Of a stretch of DNA of 64,000 nt, positions 34,993-44,030 are shown piece by piece. The stretch covers positions 248,001 to 312,000 of the forward strand of contig JACKAE010000005.1 in the NCBI GenBank assembly GCA_020635205.1, written 5' to 3'. Each line of letters begins with the position of its first letter. Position 1 is the first letter of the stretch. A program made the translations under genes and the position numbers. This stretch comes from Ignavibacteria bacterium. GTDB taxonomy: Bacteria > Bacteroidota > Ignavibacteria > OLB7. Under the pieces are notes generated by a model that saw nothing but the letters and a program-made list of their open reading frames with translations, was not told the origin of the DNA and made no database searches.

Positions 34993-37900
34993 TCAGTTTG
35001 TATGATATAGGTCTAATTGGACTTTGTTTAGTCCATCAATAAATGCTTGAGCGCTCGGATGGTCTTTGCCATGCAGATCGATGAATTGTGGCAGATACGT
35101 CTCATATATTTTCAAAGCCTCTTCTCGTCGAGAATTGATTCTGCGTAAGGCTGCTGCAATGTTAAGCTGACTGGCTATAACACGTGAATGTCCATCAGGG
35201 AGATGTTTAATTCGTATTGTCAGCGCACGTTTGTAGGCTTTAAGAGATATTGCGGGTTCCAAATCGAGTAATAGACCTCCCAAGTTTGTCAACTTTACTG
35301 CTATGGAAAGGTGATCCGTCCCAAGCTGTATTTCATCAATTTCGATGGCTTTACGTAATACTTGCTCGGCCTCTTCAACGAGGCCGAGCAAATCTAACGG
35401 CAGACTGAGATTGGTGAGAACCAGTCCTGTATTCGGATGGTTCTCACCATATATCCCTTCATATATCTTTAAGACCTGACGAAAGATAGTTGTAGCCTCT
35501 TCATACTTCTCGGCTTGCGTCAACAACGTTGCCATATTATTCATGCACGTAGCAACGCCAATATCTACCTTTGTCACAGCATTCCGTTTTAACACTTCCA
35601 GCTCATATCGGAAACACTCTTCGGCCTCACTGTATCGTATTTGCCCATAGTAAACCGCTCCAAGCATTCCCATCGTCGAAGCTGTGTCCCGATGTCCTTT
35701 TCCTTGTAGGTGCTCACGTAGTTTCAATGCTCGCTTCAATACTTTTTCTGCTTCTTTGAACTCTTTGACTTGGTAGCAGAAAGAGCCAAATTCTTCTAAA
35801 GATTGGGCATAATCCAACGAGTTCTTTCCACACGCTTTTCCCGTGAGTTCGACACTTTGCTTTAACGCTTTTTCTGCGTCACGATAGTTTCCTGCTTCAG
35901 TGAGTGATGTTCCGAGAAGTCCAAAGAGTTGAGCCAACGTTCGCTTTTCATTCGGGAGCTTTTCAGTGATTGTTGTCGCTTGAGCTGCAAACTTTGTAGC
36001 GTTAGAGTATTCGCCTGCTACTCTTAAGAACTGCGCTGCTTCTGATAAATGCAGTGCTCGTTCTTTTCCTTTAAGGTTACGAGGTATCAGGGCTTTTGGG
36101 AGATCGCTTCCGCTCGGTAGACTTCCTGCTTCTTTTGCTGTGCGCCAGAATCCTAAGAGAGTGAAGCGATTCTCTTCAGTGTTAAGTATAGAGAAGAGAT
36201 TGGTGAGGGCGGAGGAGAGCTCTTCCATTGCACTTACTGCACTCCACCCCGAGAGTTCTTCCATTGCTCGCCGGAGTGTCGGAGGCTGTGTTGAAAACCA
36301 TTCTGCAACAGTTCGGTGTGTACTCCGTTTCCCCCTCGCCGACTTCAAATACCGTCTCTCAACGGCTCCCCTCAAATAGTCGTGGTGGAAGCGGTGAAGT
36401 CCTTCTTGTCGGATCATGTGGAAATCAAATGCTGCCAAGAGTTTGGAGAGTTGAGGTGTTGGTTTGCCAATAATTCCGTGAAGTTCTTCTAAGCTCAACC
36501 CATTCCGCGATGCCCAAATCAGACTCATCACTTGGCGTGTCAGCCCTTTCCCAAAGTCAACTTCCATCCGCTCGAGAATGCGTTGGTAGAGTTCTTCTAA
36601 ACTCTCGGCGGCTAAGTAGTGGTTGATTCTATCGTCCAGCTTCTCATGCTGACCGAAGATGCGCAGTTCTTCGAGACTTGTTCGGAGATAGAGGGGGTTT
36701 GTAGTGTTGCTATTGGAGGCAATGCGTGCAGTTTGCTTCGGTTCAAGCTGTTTGCCGAAGCGATCAAAGTAAGCGCGGACAGCCTGCTGTCTGGCTCTCG
36801 TTCCTAACAAGTGAACGTTTACAGTTGGCCACTTTCGGGCGGTACAGGCCTCCAGCAGAGAACCGGGGAGCGTGGAGAGAATAATTCTCACATTTGGGTG
36901 GAAGTCGAGCGGGAGCCAGTCCAGGTGATCTGTCCCAGCAAGTTGGTTGAGTGCGTCGATGAGAATCACAAGGCGATCTTCCCCAAGGCGTGCAAGCCAA
37001 GCTGGAAATTCGTTGACGATGTCGGCTGGCTCAAGTGGTGGAGTCTCTTCGATGTCGTACCGTTCCTTAATCTCCACCATCACTCGCCTAAGCAATCCGA
37101 ACTGGTCGCTACTTCCGGGGGTTGCGCCGATATAGTGCTCAATGACGAATGTGTTGGGGTTTGCCTCGCAATAGCGTTTGCTCCACCAAGAGAGGAGAGA
37201 ACTTTTTCCCGATCCCGATTCACCTGTAACGACAATCGGATAAACCCGCGAGTTCTCCCCCTTCTTTGATGAAGTTGTTGCTGTGGCAACGTATTCATCT
37301 AATTTCCGCAGAGTCGGCTCGTGCTCGATATATGCTCGCCTCCTTGATTCCGCAAAGGCGTTGTGTCCCCTGCGCTCCGCTTCAAGCCACGAATCGTGAC
37401 TTCCACGTTCGGGAGTAATCGAGTCGAGGATTGATAGTAAATCTTTGCGTACCAGCTCCCCAAGCTGTTTCGGAGTTCGATAGCCTTCGCGATAGGGAAA
37501 ATGGCTTTCTTGAACGCGCTCTCGAAATTGTTGTAGTCTTCTTCGTTCGCGTTCGTTCTCTTCAGAACCATTTGCTTTCTGTCCACCTGACTTCCGTTTG
37601 AAGTAGAAGAAGACGTGATCTCGCAATTCTGGATCGTTCATTGGAGCTACCAGACTCTCGAGTTCCGTCAGACTTCGTTGTTGTTGGATTGCCTCGGAGA
37701 GCCAGGGATATCGATCGTCGACATCTGTGATTGCCTTCAGGTCACGTTCATCCGGGCACCATCCATAGCGGTCACCGATCAGCGAGATAATGTAGGGTTT
37801 GTGCCTCTTGATCTCATCCAAACAAAGTTCAACGATCTTATGTCTGCGCGCCTGCCGTTCCGTAATTCCCCAACGCAGGTCAACTTCAGTGAAGACTACG

Positions 37901-38025
37901 CCACGCTCGCGACAGATGCGGCGAATCTCTGGAAACACTTTCTTCACCAAATACTCCCGCTCCTCACCCATATCGGTAAATGTGCTGGAGAGGAAGATGC
38001 GCAAGTCAGTAGCGGAAGAGTTCAT
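34993..38025 (-). CDS. DUF4062-STAND ATPase with TPR array (nephrocystin-3-like architecture)
   Basis: 1010 residues in three parts. (1) DUF4062 at about 8-100, with the family opening 'RIFLSSTFTDMGEEREYL' and 'DLRWGITE'. (2) STAND/NACHT-type P-loop ATPase: Walker A G268-ESGSGK274-SS, Walker B 'VILIDALNQL' with D357, winged-helix-like region to about 600. (3) From about 680, TPR repeats of the kinesin-light-chain kind ('EAEKVLKRALKLRE', 'EEATTIFRQVLKIYE'). STAND proteins are ligand-triggered switches; bacterial members act in signalling or in antiphage defence with an N-terminal effector. The ATG lies inside a dispersed heptad repeat. No membrane segment. Confidence 0.88.
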   Translation of the reverse strand: MNSSATDLRIFLSSTFTDMGEEREYLVKKVFPEIRRICRERGVVFTEVDLRWGITERQARRHKIVELCLDEIKRHKPYIISLIGDRYGWCPDERDLKAITDVDDRYPWLSEAIQQQRSLTELESLVAPMNDPELRDHVFFYFKRKSGGQKANGSEENERERRRLQQFRERVQESHFPYREGYRTPKQLGELVRKDLLSILDSITPERGSHDSWLEAERRGHNAFAESRRRAYIEHEPTLRKLDEYVATATTSSKKGENSRVYPIVVTGESGSGKSSLLSWWSKRYCEANPNTFVIEHYIGATPGSSDQFGLLRRVMVEIKERYDIEETPPLEPADIVNEFPAWLARLGEDRLVILIDALNQLAGTDHLDWLPLDFHPNVRIILSTLPGSLLEACTARKWPTVNVHLLGTRARQQAVRAYFDRFGKQLEPKQTARIASNSNTTNPLYLRTSLEELRIFGQHEKLDDRINHYLAAESLEELYQRILERMEVDFGKGLTRQVMSLIWASRNGLSLEELHGIIGKPTPQLSKLLAAFDFHMIRQEGLHRFHHDYLRGAVERRYLKSARGKRSTHRTVAEWFSTQPPTLRRAMEELSGWSAVSAMEELSSALTNLFSILNTEENRFTLLGFWRTAKEAGSLPSGSDLPKALIPRNLKGKERALHLSEAAQFLRVAGEYSNATKFAAQATTITEKLPNEKRTLAQLFGLLGTSLTEAGNYRDAEKALKQSVELTGKACGKNSLDYAQSLEEFGSFCYQVKEFKEAEKVLKRALKLREHLQGKGHRDTASTMGMLGAVYYGQIRYSEAEECFRYELEVLKRNAVTKVDIGVATCMNNMATLLTQAEKYEEATTIFRQVLKIYEGIYGENHPNTGLVLTNLSLPLDLLGLVEEAEQVLRKAIEIDEIQLGTDHLSIAVKLTNLGGLLLDLEPAISLKAYKRALTIRIKHLPDGHSRVIASQLNIAAALRRINSRREEALKIYETYLPQFIDLHGKDHPSAQAFIDGLNKVQLDLYHTN

Positions 38026-38070
38026 AGAGTTGAGAGTTGGTAGAGTTTATAGAGTATGTGAGTGTATAAG
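38018..38070 (+). repeat. RRGAGTY-type repeat that supplies the start codon of the STAND ATPase
   Basis: GAGTTCATAGAGTTGAGAG, GTTGGTAGAGTTTATAGAG and related units. On the minus strand the CAT of 'GTTCATAG' is the ATG of the gene ending at 34993. Confidence 0.8.
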
Positions 38071-38115
38071 ATCTATGACTGAAGGCTCATTTCTCATAGC
38101 TGAAAGCTCTCCCCC

Positions 38116-39801
38116 CTACAACCCCTGCAAAAATGTTCCTAACTCTACTTTCGAGTCGATTTCAATCTTGCCTCGGATTCTGTAGCGTGTGGTTTCTACT
38201 GTTCGGGTGGTGACGTGGAGAAGTTCAGCAATCTCACCGGTGGAAAGTCCCGTGACAGCCAGCGCACAAAACTGCAAGTCTTTCTGTGTTAGGAGTGGCC
38301 AGCGGCGGGCGATGCGGTGGAGTAGTTCGGGGTTCGTTCGCTCGAATTGTTGTTGGAAACTTTGCCAGTTCATGTTGTTAGAGAAGCTTCTCTTAATCTC
38401 CTGTATCATCTCTTCAGCCAACGGTTTTACGTCGTCTCGCGCTTCGGTTTTTATCTTCTCAAGTTTTTCTACCAGCGTCTCGATGAACTTCTGTTTCTCT
38501 ATAAGTTGGAGCGAGAGGGCGTTCAGTTCTGCTTTGTCTGTCCGTATCTCTGCCTCCAATCGCTCTGCCTTCAGTTGTAGTATCTCTCGTTCGTTCTCCG
38601 AACGCTCAAGGTCAAACCGTGTCTGGGTTTCGGCAGCTATCTTCCGCTGCTCCCGCATATCTATTTCACGCTGCAATTCAATGTAGCGGCGCAGGTGATG
38701 AATACCCTTCGTCGAATCTCCAATCTGCTCTAATGTCTCAGCCAACAGTTCGTGGCAGCGGCAGAGAATGTTTGTCTCTTCAATCTCTTCTGCTAATAGC
38801 AATGTCTGCTCGAGTACGTAGCGTGCGTCGTTCAACTTGCCTGCTCGTGCGTAGAGTGAGCCGAGGCCGACCAGGGCAATTGCCTGGCCTCGTTGGTCGT
38901 TAAGATCTTCGAAAATGTCGAGTGCCTTCACTCGATAGTCGGCGGCACTTTGCAAGTCGCCACTCCCTTCGGAAATATTCGAGAGGTTTAAGAGGGTGGT
39001 GGCAATTCCTTTCTGGTCGTGTAGTGCGTCGTAGATTGCTAAGGCTCGGAGTCCACAGTGGAGTGCACTCTCAACCTGACCTATCGCTGTGTAGATGTTC
39101 GTCAGGTTCACCAACGTCATCACTTCCAGTGCGTGAGAACGTGAGTCGTGGAATTGGGTCAGCGCCGACTGCAAGTGTTCGAGTGCTCTCTTCGTCTCTC
39201 CAAGCTCTGCGTATGCAATTCCAATATCGCTCAGGGCGCGTCCCCTCTCTTCAGAGGGAGCACTCTTTTCGGCAATGCGGAGTAAGTCCAAGAAGAGGGG
39301 GAGTGCGCGGGCATGATCTCCGATCGTCGTGTAGAACTCCCCCAACTCCTTCAGAGCACTCTTCTGTTCCTCACGATTCTCCTCTTTTTTGGAGAGGTCA
39401 ATTGCTTCCTTATAGAACTCTGTCGTCTCCGCAAAGCGTTTTAGTTCTCTGGAGGCACGTGCAGATTTTAGGTTAAGCCGAATGCGCTCTTCAGTTGCAT
39501 CGACATCTTTAAAGATGCGGAGTGCTTTCCCCCACGACTTTAGTGCCTGCTTCCAATTATTTCCCCGGGCGTGACAATCTCCCTCAAGTTCAAATCCTTC
39601 ACCGATTGAAACTGAGCGATTTAAATCTTCAGCAAGAGTAATCATCTCTTGCAGCCAGTTGAAATGTTCCTCCGTAGGGGGAACGTGATGTTCTGAGAGA
39701 GTGCGCCCCAGCGACTGGAGTATCGACAGGCGGTCAGGAAGACTCGTCGTTGTGTCGAGACGTTTGGCCAGAGAACGAAGCGTTGTCGAGTAAGTACTCA
39801 T
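38116..39801 (-). CDS. TPR, coiled-coil and LuxR-type helix-turn-helix regulator
   Basis: 561 residues from ATG 39801; a TTG 45 bases upstream would extend it. About seven TPR units (80-395; 'ALKELGEFYTTIGDHARAL', 'LVNLTNIYTAIGQVESAL'), a long charged coiled coil (395-470), then a C-terminal DNA-binding helix-turn-helix ('LTQKDLQFCALAVTGLSTG' followed by 'EIAELLHVTTRTVETTRYR'). This soluble TPR-HTH plan is common in Bacteroidota and resembles sensor-less relatives of TPR histidine kinases. Upstream is a Bacteroidota-type promoter. It sits just behind the STAND ATPase on the same strand and may control it. Confidence 0.85.
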   Translation of the reverse strand: MSTYSTTLRSLAKRLDTTTSLPDRLSILQSLGRTLSEHHVPPTEEHFNWLQEMITLAEDLNRSVSIGEGFELEGDCHARGNNWKQALKSWGKALRIFKDVDATEERIRLNLKSARASRELKRFAETTEFYKEAIDLSKKEENREEQKSALKELGEFYTTIGDHARALPLFLDLLRIAEKSAPSEERGRALSDIGIAYAELGETKRALEHLQSALTQFHDSRSHALEVMTLVNLTNIYTAIGQVESALHCGLRALAIYDALHDQKGIATTLLNLSNISEGSGDLQSAADYRVKALDIFEDLNDQRGQAIALVGLGSLYARAGKLNDARYVLEQTLLLAEEIEETNILCRCHELLAETLEQIGDSTKGIHHLRRYIELQREIDMREQRKIAAETQTRFDLERSENEREILQLKAERLEAEIRTDKAELNALSLQLIEKQKFIETLVEKLEKIKTEARDDVKPLAEEMIQEIKRSFSNNMNWQSFQQQFERTNPELLHRIARRWPLLTQKDLQFCALAVTGLSTGEIAELLHVTTRTVETTRYRIRGKIEIDSKVELGTFLQGL

Positions 39802-40344
39802 CAACCACACCTGATAAGTAAGTAGTACTGCGGGATATTCAAGCAATTCTTTCGGGGATGTAAATCAGTCAGGGAGGGAAGAAGTATTGAAGGGAATCTT
39901 CTTCTCCCGTTGTACCTCCGATGGTTTTCGATTTTTCGACTGATTCCGGCTGCAAAGATATGCTCTTTGTAATTGTTAGCGCAAGGTCTCTGCTGTTTGA
40001 GGCCGGAAAGTATTTACTCTCAGTTGGGTGGTCCGTTCTCGCCCCGCGAAGTAGAGCCGGATCACTATAGCTATATCGGGAAGACTCTTCATCGTCTTGA
40101 GAGGAAACTCCTCGCAGCGGGTGGAACATACGATCGATCATATCCATCTGCTCGTAAGCCTTCACCTGTCTACGTATACATTCGCGTGGAGATAGTAGGT
40201 GGCGTATCTCCCTGGACTGGCTTCCGGGAGTATGGGGTATCATCCACTTTCGGCAGATTTCTTGAGGGAGAATGTTGTATCGGGGTGTGGTGTCTTATCT
40301 TCCTATCTCTGATAGCTTTAAACAGTATGATGGAGGCAAGTTTT
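39802..40344. other. Divergent intergenic region
   Basis: About 540 bases between the TPR regulator (-) and a lipoprotein gene (+). It contains the regulator's promoter (39953-39984) and two small hairpins (AAGAC/GTCTT at 40081-40098, GAGG/CCTC at 40101-40113). A long open frame runs from 39973 into the lipoprotein gene, but the signal peptide and ribosome site place the real start at 40345. Confidence 0.5.
39953..39984 (-). promoter_or_regulatory. Bacteroidota-type promoter of the TPR regulator
   Basis: On the minus strand: TTG, 21-base spacer, TATCTTTG. This fits the Bacteroidota primary sigma consensus (TTTG or TTG at -33, TAnnTTTG at -7). It stands about 150 bases before the ATG at 39801. 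Confidence 0.65.
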
Positions 40345-41103
40345 ATGAATCGACTTCTTACACAGATTGGTGTGTTGTTGGCTACCAACGCTTTTGTTCT
40401 TTTTCAGGGATGCGATAGTGGTACAGACTGGGAGCCTCGCAGCACATTCCTTGTTACTGAACCCAATGTCGGTAGCACCTACACCTACAATGACTACGAA
40501 ACAGAAGAAGGCATGAAAATCGATTCAACTGAACAGACGGTGACAGTTGAAGTAGTTGAGAGAGGGATTCCCTTCAAGAGTAAATTGGATGTACTGCGTA
40601 CTCAGGAGACCGGGACGCTCGATCTGACCGGTACAACTACCGATACAACTTATGGGTATATCACGGTTGAGAATGATAACAACGTTTCACTCTGGCTTGA
40701 CTTTGAAGGTAAATCTGACCTTCCGGGAGTAGACCAGGATTGGATGACATTGCCGTTCGCAACCAGAGTGGATCAGAACCTGACCCTGGTCAATACGATC
40801 GAAGATGATGGTAGTGGCGGAAAGGACACCCTCCAGTTGTTTGCAACAGCATCGTGGGTGCGAGAAGAGACCGTACAGTTTCAGGGGAATGATCTAAAGA
40901 TTTCAGTCTGCAAGCTAAAGCTGAACGGAACCTTCCCTTTCCCTTTTGGTGGACAGATTGATCTGGATGGAGAAACAGATTTCTACTTTGCTCCGGAGAT
41001 CGGATATGTCTATAAAATCGAGGAGAACATAACGGCCCGCACAGATATTGCTGAGCAAACTACCGGATCAGTCCGTCTGCTGACATCGTATACACTGAAA
41101 TAA
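40345..41103 (+). CDS. Lipoprotein of unknown function, paralog of the one at 20295
   Basis: 252 residues from ATG 40345, chosen because GGAGG lies eight bases upstream (40332-40336) and a signal peptide follows with lipobox 'LFQGC' (Cys about 24). The mature part is beta rich with repeated Asp/Thr strands ('GSTYTYNDYETEEG', 'TVTVEVVERGIPF'). The ending 'APEIGYVYKIEE'...'TSYTLK' matches the other lipoprotein, suggesting a shared fold for an envelope protein. No function known. Confidence 0.75.
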   Translation: MNRLLTQIGVLLATNAFVLFQGCDSGTDWEPRSTFLVTEPNVGSTYTYNDYETEEGMKIDSTEQTVTVEVVERGIPFKSKLDVLRTQETGTLDLTGTTTDTTYGYITVENDNNVSLWLDFEGKSDLPGVDQDWMTLPFATRVDQNLTLVNTIEDDGSGGKDTLQLFATASWVREETVQFQGNDLKISVCKLKLNGTFPFPFGGQIDLDGETDFYFAPEIGYVYKIEENITARTDIAEQTTGSVRLLTSYTLK

Positions 41104-41427
41104 CCAACTATCAATTTAGTTCGTGAACGTTCGGATGGAATTCAAGAATTGCTTTGATATCCGTTAGTGGCATTCATACCCAGACAGTGATTGATGAGGT
41201 GCAGCCAGAATCAAACACATCACATTCATTGTACGCACCTTCTGGTTTGTACCTGAATTGAGGTATCTCTACAGAGTTGACTACAGGGTAAAATTCGGAG
41301 CCGCGACAAGTGCCGGGTAACTCAAACACACTCGCATTACATGCAGAAGCATAGGAAGGAAGAACAAGGGGTATACTGTGGTGTGCCCCTTGTTCTTTCC
41401 CCACCCCGTTTTCGTATCTTCCCGCCG
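41104..41427. other. Intergenic region before scpA
   Basis: About 320 bases. It holds the hairpin at 41361-41396. On the minus strand, 41174-41335 reads as a Cys-containing stretch ('NASVFELPGTCRGSEFYPVV') that looks protein-like but lacks a clear start; it may be the remnant of a lost gene. Confidence 0.4.
41361..41400 (+). terminator. Hairpin followed by T-run, 28 bases before scpA
   Basis: AGAACAAGGGG/CCCCTTGTTCT, 11-bp perfect stem with a 14-base loop, then TTTCCCC. It ends 31 bases before the scpA ATG. Terminator of upstream transcription or an attenuator; compare the hairpin at 51273. Confidence 0.65.
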
Positions 41428-42156
41428 ATGAACGCAAATCCACTTGTTGTCTCGCTTGAACGGTTCGAGGGGCCGTTGGACCTGCTTCTCTTCTTCATCA
41501 AGAGAGACGAGATCGATATTTACGATATTCCGATTGCACGAATCACCGAGGAATTCCTCGAGTATACCCGCGCAATCCAAATGCTCAGCTTGGAGAAGGC
41601 TGGAGAGTTTATCGTTATGGCCGCTGAGTTAATGCGGATCAAGGCGAAGATGCTCCTGCCGAAGGATGAACGTCCGCAAGAGGAGGGGGAGGAGGAAGAT
41701 CCGCGGACTGAACTTGTTCGCCGACTTCTCGAGTACAAACAGTATAAAGAAGTCGCCGAATCGTTAAAGGAGCGAGAGGAAGAGTATCGCAATCTACGCT
41801 ATCGGCAATTCTTCAAGGGGGATGAAAAAATCCTTGAAGAGCCGACAGTAGAGGAAATCCTCTCGAACGTTACGCTTTTCCGTCTGCTCGAAGCATATAA
41901 GAAAGCCTTCGACCGTGCTCCTAAGCGTGAGAATATGGTAATCGAACAGATTACGTGGACAGTGGAGGAGCAGGCCGAATTTGTTCTGGGAGAACTGGGA
42001 AAGCGCTTTCAAGTCGGCATGATGGAACTCTTCGAGGGGAAAGGACGAATGTGGATTACCGTTACCTTCCTCGCACTTCTGGAGCTGATTAAGAACAGGC
42101 GGGTTGCGTTCCATCATGGTGAAGAAGATGATGATGTCGTCTTCTTCGAAGTATAA
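41428..42156 (+). CDS. scpA: Segregation and condensation protein A
   Basis: 242 residues from ATG 41428; the frame is open to 41341 but that part would translate the hairpin. Kleisin family: N-terminal 'LERFEGPLDLLLFFIKRDEI' and 'MAAELMRIKAKMLLP' contact the SMC neck, and the C-terminal winged helix ends with 'VTFLALLELIKNRRV', both diagnostic. It bridges SMC heads and works with ScpB, encoded 41 bases downstream. Confidence 0.96.
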   Translation: MNANPLVVSLERFEGPLDLLLFFIKRDEIDIYDIPIARITEEFLEYTRAIQMLSLEKAGEFIVMAAELMRIKAKMLLPKDERPQEEGEEEDPRTELVRRLLEYKQYKEVAESLKEREEEYRNLRYRQFFKGDEKILEEPTVEEILSNVTLFRLLEAYKKAFDRAPKRENMVIEQITWTVEEQAEFVLGELGKRFQVGMMELFEGKGRMWITVTFLALLELIKNRRVAFHHGEEDDDVVFFEV

Positions 42157-42197
42157 TTTCTTGTCAACTCAATTTTGTAAGGCGAACGCTCTCGGAT

Positions 42198-43286
42198 ATG
42201 GCACGAGTATTAGTACCGACAGAACTACCACGATTGAAGCCGATTATTGAGGCGATGATCTTCGCGAGCGAAGATCCGGTAGCACCTCGCACACTGTTGC
42301 GACTGCTCTACGAGGATGAAAGCAAGGGAAAGAAAGGGGGAGAACTGCCGACCGAGCGGACACTCTTTGATCTCGAGAGTGGTGAAGGTGTGGAAAGTTT
42401 GGGGGAGGGAGGAGAAGAAGAGGCCGAAGCTGAATCAGCGGACGTGAGGGGAGAGGAGAGTGAAGAAGAGCCAGAGAAGTCTGCTGAACAAATCGGACAG
42501 AAAGAACTCCGAACAATGATTGCTGAACTCAATGACGAATATGAGGCGGAGGGAAGACCGTTTCGAATCATGGAGCTTGCCGGTGGTTTCCAGTTTGCTA
42601 CAACCAAGGAGTATGGGGAATTTGTTGGCCTTCTCTCAAAAGAACGTTCGCGCCGAAGGCTTTCCCCGGCAGCACTTGAAACTCTCGCCATCGTTGCCTA
42701 CCGTCAGCCGGTGACAAAACCAGAGGTGGAGGCTATTCGTGGTGTGAACTGCGATCAAGTTCTCCTCTCCCTTTTGGAACGGAATTTGATTACGATTACT
42801 GGACGGAGTGAGGCAGTTGGCAAGCCTCTCCTCTATGGAACTACAGAAGATTTTCTCCGAGCATTTGGTCTGAACAGTTTGAGCGACCTTCCAAAGCTCC
42901 GTGAACTTGAAGAACTAATGGAAGATGATGCCTACTCTGCCACACGACCTGAAGGGGTGTCGGAGGAGGTAACACAGGAACTTCTTGAACTTGACGGAGG
43001 GGAAGATCATCCTGCAGCAGAGGCTCTCGTATCTGTTGAGGGTGAGCCGGTTGCTACAGCAGAAGAGGGGGAGCAAACGGAGATATCGCCACCCAATAAG
43101 GTGGAAGAAATCGTTGAGGAGACTGAAGTTGTCGGCGATGTTGAAGAGAAAGAAGTGGAGGGGCTTCTCCCCGACGAAATGATTTTGCAAGAGGATGTGG
43201 AAATTCAGGAAATGTCTATAGTAGAGGTAATAGAGCAGGAGTCGGACAATCTGAACCATGGTAATGTGGAGGGGGAACAGATATAG
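42198..43286 (+). CDS. scpB: Segregation and condensation protein B with long acidic insert and tail
   Basis: 362 residues, well above the usual 180-200. The two winged helices are recognised by 'LKPIIEAMIFASEDPVAP' at the start and 'RRLSPAALETLAIVAYRQP' with 'VGKPLLYGTTEDFLRAFG' in the middle. The extra length is an acidic insert of about 60 residues (about 45-105) inside the first winged helix and an acidic C-terminal tail of about 110 residues rich in Glu/Val. Both look disordered. It forms the SMC-ScpAB condensin with ScpA. Confidence 0.93.
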   Translation: MARVLVPTELPRLKPIIEAMIFASEDPVAPRTLLRLLYEDESKGKKGGELPTERTLFDLESGEGVESLGEGGEEEAEAESADVRGEESEEEPEKSAEQIGQKELRTMIAELNDEYEAEGRPFRIMELAGGFQFATTKEYGEFVGLLSKERSRRRLSPAALETLAIVAYRQPVTKPEVEAIRGVNCDQVLLSLLERNLITITGRSEAVGKPLLYGTTEDFLRAFGLNSLSDLPKLRELEELMEDDAYSATRPEGVSEEVTQELLELDGGEDHPAAEALVSVEGEPVATAEEGEQTEISPPNKVEEIVEETEVVGDVEEKEVEGLLPDEMILQEDVEIQEMSIVEVIEQESDNLNHGNVEGEQI

Positions 43287-43345
43287 TGGATCATCTGTTG
43301 TACGAAGTCACAGAAGTAGAAAGATCAATGAGACTAAGCAGAAAT

Positions 43346-43975
43346 ATGAAGAGATCGAGAAGGGGAATTTCTTCTCTGTTCCTACTAATGGTACTCTCTC
43401 TCTCCGTCGCGCTCACAGCCTGTGGTGGGGGAGAAGTTGACGAAGTCGATAAGGGAACGTTGACAACCGCTGGGTATGAGGAAGAGACAGCCGCAGAGCT
43501 AAGCCGACTTAACCTGAGCGAGGAAGAACTTGCTCAACTGGAGATTGCAAAGCGTGGTGGGCTTGACGGTACTGTTGCCGTGGAGATCGTGAAGATGATG
43601 CACGACGACGACTTGAAGTTCGACATCGGCATGGAAATGCAGACGTTGAGTGGGGCAGGGTTTTCAGGTACAGCACTTGTTGAGCTTGTAAAGATGGGAG
43701 CTGTGCGCCAGTGGGAGGCGGATCTGCGCGTAATGAAACATGCAGGAATCGGTGAGCCAACGATTCTCCGCATTGCCGAGCGAAAGTTTGTCGATAAAAA
43801 GGAAGATGTCCTCGCCGGACGTGATTATCAGAGCTTGAAGGCTCTTGGGGTGTCAGACGCAGGGATCGAAGCCTTCGTAAAAGGGGGAGGAGATGTCCAA
43901 AAACTCCAAAAAGTGCAGCAGGCAATCCAATTCGGTAAGTCAGAGCAGGCAGCCTTGAACGAGGCTGGTCTGTAA
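43346..43975 (+). CDS. Lipoprotein of unknown function
   Basis: 209 residues from ATG 43346; GTG 43286 and ATG 43328 are longer alternatives in the same frame. Basic N-terminus, hydrophobic segment and lipobox 'ALTAC'. The mature protein is helical with short repeats of the kind 'LSEEELAQLEIAKRGGL', 'LVKMGAVRQWEADL', and ends in 'SEQAALNEAGL'. The repeats resemble helical-hairpin arrays. No family recognised. The overlap of the frame with the scpB stop suggests co-transcription. Confidence 0.7.
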   Translation: MKRSRRGISSLFLLMVLSLSVALTACGGGEVDEVDKGTLTTAGYEEETAAELSRLNLSEEELAQLEIAKRGGLDGTVAVEIVKMMHDDDLKFDIGMEMQTLSGAGFSGTALVELVKMGAVRQWEADLRVMKHAGIGEPTILRIAERKFVDKKEDVLAGRDYQSLKALGVSDAGIEAFVKGGGDVQKLQKVQQAIQFGKSEQAALNEAGL

Positions 43976-44030
43976 CGCAGCCTCCGTATCTCTTCTTCCT
44001 ACAGAACTAACCTTTAGTGAAAGGGGGACG

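Noticed and set aside
39973..40344. Long N-terminal extension of the lipoprotein at 40345
   Set aside because: A signal peptide, lipobox and GGAGG ribosome site all point to ATG 40345; the extension has no protein character.
41174..41443. Minus-strand frame upstream of scpA
   Set aside because: The C-terminal half looks protein-like, but the frame runs through the hairpin and has no plausible start. At most a gene remnant.
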